A stretch of DNA of 8,099 nucleotides. It comes from an uncultured Bacilli bacterium. Its GTDB lineage: Bacteria > Bacillota_I > Bacilli_A > RF39 > UBA660. The DNA is taken from the NCBI GenBank assembly GCA_947628495.1, contig CANRAC010000043.1:1-8099 (forward strand), written 5' to 3'. Under the pieces are notes generated by a model that searched no databases, was not told the DNA's origin, and saw only the letters and a program-made list of their open reading frames with translations. Position numbers and translations under genes: made by a program. Positions 5,780 through 8,099 of the stretch are shown here, piece by piece. Each line of letters opens with the position of its first letter. Positions within the stretch are counted from its first letter, which is position 1.

Positions 5780-7318
5780 ATGTTAACATTTGAGATTGAG
5801 GAATTAAGAAAAACTTTAGAAAAGTACGAGGCAACAGATAAGCTAGATTTATTAGTGACTAAAGCTAATGAACTAAATGAGCTCATTTATTCAGGTGGAT
5901 ATACGGGAGTTATAGAAAATCCTATTATTACTTATGTCAATAATTATGCTAAATATTGTGTAATTGCATTAGAACATTTTAAATTAAAGCGTGAAATGCA
6001 AGCTTTAGCAAAAAAGAAAGAAGAAAATCCTGAAGATCAAACTATTGATGAGAAAATAACTAATGTCCAAGCTTCATTCGAGTTAGCTACCGAAGGTTTA
6101 ACAAAATATAAAAGTAATGTGGAAAAAAGTAAAGAGTATATTAATACGACAATTGCTGAAAAATCTGATAAAAAAGAGCAAGCTACCGAAAAATTTACTG
6201 AAATAGAAACTTTATATTCGCAAATTGGACATGAGTTCAATAAAAAACCAAATCCAGAAAAAATGACTCATGAAGAATTATTAATAGCTTATAAAAAACT
6301 TTTAGAAGAAAATAAAGAATTAAAATTACAAAATGATAGTATAAATGAGCGTTTGGAAGCTTTAGAAGCTAAACAAAAAAATATAGATGAAAAGAAAAAT
6401 CAGTCAATATTAAATAAATTAAAAAATGGCTTTAAAAAAGTAAAGAAAAAAGTTATAGCTGTCAAAGACTTTACAGTGGAATTTGTCAAAGATAAAGCTG
6501 TACCTTTTATTAAAGATCATAAAAAAGCTGCTATTATTGCTGCAGTAGCTTTAGCAGGTATAGTTGGATCTTGTGTAGTTTATGGCACACCTCTAGCTAT
6601 TCCGGCACGTATTGTTAGTGCTATGTGGCGTCCTTTACATAATATTGGCCTTGGTGGAGCTCTGCATTCTATTAATGATTTCTTGATTGGTAAATTAGGA
6701 GCTGGCAATTTTGATTTGGCAAGTGGTCTTTGGACAATTGGCTCTAAGGCCGTTAATAATATGAATATGTTAGAAGTTGTTTTAGGAAATATGGCAGGAA
6801 CTGCGGTTTTAGCGGGAGCTGGCTATGGGCTATTTAAAGGCGGCAAACGTTTAATTAAATGGGCTAAAAAACGGGTAAAAGATCATAAAAAAGAAGAACC
6901 TGAATCTTTACCACCAGCATATAATTTTGAAAATTTATCAGACGAAGAATTAGAAAATAAAATATCCGAATTAGAAGCAATTTTAGATAGTGGCGAAATA
7001 ACGCCAGAATACAAAGATTTATCGTTAGATCAAATTGAAGAAATGTTTAATATAGCAGCAGGAGAACAAGAATATCGTCAAAATTTAAATAATCCTAATA
7101 ATAATGAAGATAACTTTGAATCATTAAATAAAAGATCTTGTAAAAAAGCTATGCGTAAATTAACTAAATTAATCAAAAAATGGACAGATAAAACTAAACC
7201 ACAAGAAATAAATATTAATGGTGAATATTTTATGATTAATAATGTTGATGAGGCTAAACAACTATATGATGAGATAAGTTATATTTATGAACTTAAGTTT
7301 GGAGGAAGAACTAGATGA
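5780..7318 (+). CDS. Unrecognised coiled-coil protein with two membrane segments
   Basis: I do not recognise this 512-residue protein. Residues 1-215 are helical and highly charged, with a strong heptad-like coiled coil near 165-205 (LLIAYKKLLEENKELKLQ onward). A lysine-rich stretch (212-249) leads to hydrophobic segment 1 (about 250-270). A loop of about 60 residues contains WRPLHNIGLGG and LASGLWTIG, and hydrophobic segment 2 (about 330-352) is rich in Gly and Ala. A second basic stretch follows (353-371), then an acidic, Asn-rich tail with a last basic patch near 451-473. KDHKK flanks the membrane region on both sides (245-249; 367-371 as KDHKKE), so both ends are probably cytoplasmic with a hairpin through the membrane. 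There is no signal peptide, enzyme motif or nucleotide-binding motif. An in-frame ATG at 5768 would add four residues; 5780 is preferred because GGTGG lies five bases upstream and the leader length fits. It is divergent from clpB and overlaps the next gene by four bases. Confidence 0.8.
   Translation: MLTFEIEELRKTLEKYEATDKLDLLVTKANELNELIYSGGYTGVIENPIITYVNNYAKYCVIALEHFKLKREMQALAKKKEENPEDQTIDEKITNVQASFELATEGLTKYKSNVEKSKEYINTTIAEKSDKKEQATEKFTEIETLYSQIGHEFNKKPNPEKMTHEELLIAYKKLLEENKELKLQNDSINERLEALEAKQKNIDEKKNQSILNKLKNGFKKVKKKVIAVKDFTVEFVKDKAVPFIKDHKKAAIIAAVALAGIVGSCVVYGTPLAIPARIVSAMWRPLHNIGLGGALHSINDFLIGKLGAGNFDLASGLWTIGSKAVNNMNMLEVVLGNMAGTAVLAGAGYGLFKGGKRLIKWAKKRVKDHKKEEPESLPPAYNFENLSDEELENKISELEAILDSGEITPEYKDLSLDQIEEMFNIAAGEQEYRQNLNNPNNNEDNFESLNKRSCKKAMRKLTKLIKKWTDKTKPQEININGEYFMINNVDEAKQLYDEISYIYELKFGGRTR
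7301..7305 (+). promoter_or_regulatory. Ribosome binding site for the acidic protein gene
   Basis: GGAGG lies nine bases before the ATG at 7315, inside the last codons of the upstream gene. With the ATGA overlap it supports coupled, efficient translation of the second gene. Confidence 0.8.
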
Positions 7319-7611
7319 AAAAGGGGCAAATAATAACGCTAGAGGATAATGAGAAATACTTATTATTAATGGATACTATGCAAGAAGGTCATAAATTCTT
7401 TTATGCCAATAAATTAACTCCTGATGAAAAAACAACCAGTGAATATGAATATTTTGAAGAAACTGTTGAAGGCGAAGATACCTACATGGAAATAGTTATG
7501 GATGAAGAAATTAAAGAATTTTTACATACTGTCTTTACAACAGACTTACTAGATATGGCTTTAGATATTGAAGCGGGAAATATTAGTTTTGAAGATGATG
7601 ATGAAAATTAA
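7315..7611 (+). CDS. Small acidic protein, possibly DUF1292-like
   Basis: This 98-residue protein is strongly acidic, with Asp/Glu clusters throughout and a DDDEN end. There is no signal peptide or membrane helix, so it should be cytosolic. The start, GQIITLEDNEKYLLLMDT, followed by a beta-rich run with KFFYANKL and TYMEIVMDEE, recalls the layout of DUF1292/YrzB-like proteins (a short beta domain beginning ITLxDE). The match is by eye and function is unknown for that family. Its ATG overlaps the upstream TGA (ATGA at 7315-7318), so the two are co-translated. An acidic cytosolic protein paired with a lysine-rich membrane protein suggests that they may bind each other, which is inference. The stop lies within a likely terminator hairpin. 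Confidence 0.75.
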   Translation: MKKGQIITLEDNEKYLLLMDTMQEGHKFFYANKLTPDEKTTSEYEYFEETVEGEDTYMEIVMDEEIKEFLHTVFTTDLLDMALDIEAGNISFEDDDEN

Positions 7612-7624
7612 TCATCTTTTTTTT
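7592..7624 (+). terminator. Terminator overlapping the acidic gene's stop
   Basis: AAGATGAT (7592-7599) pairs with ATCATCTT (7611-7618) across an 11-base loop; a competing six-pair fold uses GATGAT at 7597-7602. Eight T residues follow (7617-7624). The stem is AT-rich and weak, and it includes the stop codon, but the T run is good. It would separate this two-gene unit from the helicase gene. Confidence 0.55.
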
Positions 7625-7668
7625 ATACAAAAAGGAAATTCAATTTTTAAGGATAATATATTAATTAG

Positions 7669-7674
7669 AAGGAG
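7669..7674 (+). promoter_or_regulatory. Ribosome binding site for the helicase gene
   Basis: AAGGAG lies five bases before the ATG at 7680. GATAAT at 7652-7657 could be a -10 box, but I see no matching -35 box 16-18 bases upstream, so no promoter is called. Confidence 0.8.
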
Positions 7675-7679
7675 AGATT

Positions 7680-8099
7680 ATGACTAATAATATATTATCA
7701 GATATATGCGGGTATGCATTAGATGAACAGCAGCAAAAAGTGATAAAAGATAATAGCCGTTATTTGTTAGTTATTGCTGCTGCTGGAGCGGGAAAAACGC
7801 TAACAATTATTGGAAAAATTCGTTATTTAATTGAAGTCGAAAAATTAAAGCAAGAAGATATTTTATGCATATCCTTTACCAACGAAGCGACGAATTCCTT
7901 AAAAAATAAATTGAAGATTAATTATGATTATGATATAGATGTTTTAACTTTTCATAAATTAGCTTTAAATATTTTAAAAGATCAAGAATTGAAAATTACA
8001 TCGGAAGAGGAACTGGAGGATATCATAAGGATCTTTTTAAATACGGAAATTTTTAATTATCCTTTTTTAATTAAATGTATTTTACGGTACTATAATATC
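7680..8099 (+). CDS. Superfamily I DNA helicase (UvrD/Rep or helicase IV-like), 3' end missing
   Basis: The reading frame is open from the ATG to the window end (140 residues), so the gene continues to the right. It shows the N-terminal motifs of 3'-5' superfamily I helicases: a Q-motif (LDEQQQKVI, 15-23), Walker A AAAGAGKT (33-40), motif Ia SFTNEATNSLKNKL (65-78) and TFHKLALNILK (90-100). Only about a dozen residues separate motif Ia from the TFH motif. That short spacing, and the look of DIDVLTFHKLALNIL, recall E. coli helicase IV (HelD) more than PcrA or UvrD, where an insertion sits here. The likely role is ATP-driven DNA unwinding in repair or recombination. The Walker B, motif III-VI and C-terminal regions are outside the window, so subfamily and intactness cannot be judged. 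Confidence 0.88.
   Translation, partial: MTNNILSDICGYALDEQQQKVIKDNSRYLLVIAAAGAGKTLTIIGKIRYLIEVEKLKQEDILCISFTNEATNSLKNKLKINYDYDIDVLTFHKLALNILKDQELKITSEEELEDIIRIFLNTEIFNYPFLIKCILRYYNI

Noticed and set aside
7315..7318. Possible mycoplasma-type code with TGA read as tryptophan, suggested by the high AT content
   Set aside because: Tryptophans in conserved positions are encoded by TGG, and the one TGA stop is in a tight ATGA overlap with a good ribosome binding site.

Overview
The window is 8,099 bases of very AT-rich, gene-dense bacterial DNA. The gene content points to a low-GC Firmicute of the Bacilli/Erysipelotrichia/RF39-like gut type. The clues are a sporulation-type cell wall hydrolase (SpoIIP), a ClpB chaperone under a CIRCE/HrcA heat-shock operator, strong Shine-Dalgarno sites, and a surface protein of a kind common in gut Firmicutes. 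This placement is inference: there is no rRNA or marker gene. Genes read cleanly with the standard bacterial code. One gene ends in TGA inside an ATGA overlap, which argues against a mycoplasma-type code in which TGA is tryptophan.

Bases 1-3505 run left to right. First comes the 3' part of a membrane-anchored surface protein whose start lies outside the window. Then, after a 73-base gap holding a perfect 12-bp inverted repeat, come spoIIP, a 109-residue single-pass membrane protein and corA, a Mg2+/divalent cation channel. The last three are packed tightly enough to be one transcription unit, although corA may also have its own promoter. This unit meets the convergent clpB gene (3533-5638, minus strand) at a shared bidirectional terminator that overlaps the clpB stop codon.

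clpB encodes a short-form disaggregase with both AAA+ modules and a full middle domain but no N-domain. The 141-base gap to its right is the only real control region in the window. It holds a CIRCE operator with the clpB -35 box in its spacer, an extra CIRCE half-site over the clpB -10 box, and a divergent promoter for the rightward genes.

The rightward genes are an unrecognised 512-residue coiled-coil protein with two hydrophobic segments and lysine-rich flanks, then a translationally coupled 98-residue acidic protein, then a likely terminator. The window ends inside a superfamily I (UvrD/Rep/helicase IV-like) DNA helicase gene.

There is no CRISPR array, tRNA, rRNA, transposase or phage gene. 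No stretch of more than 300 bases lacks a gene. The least explained parts are the coiled-coil/acidic gene pair divergent from clpB, the inverted repeat in front of spoIIP, and the small membrane protein behind spoIIP.
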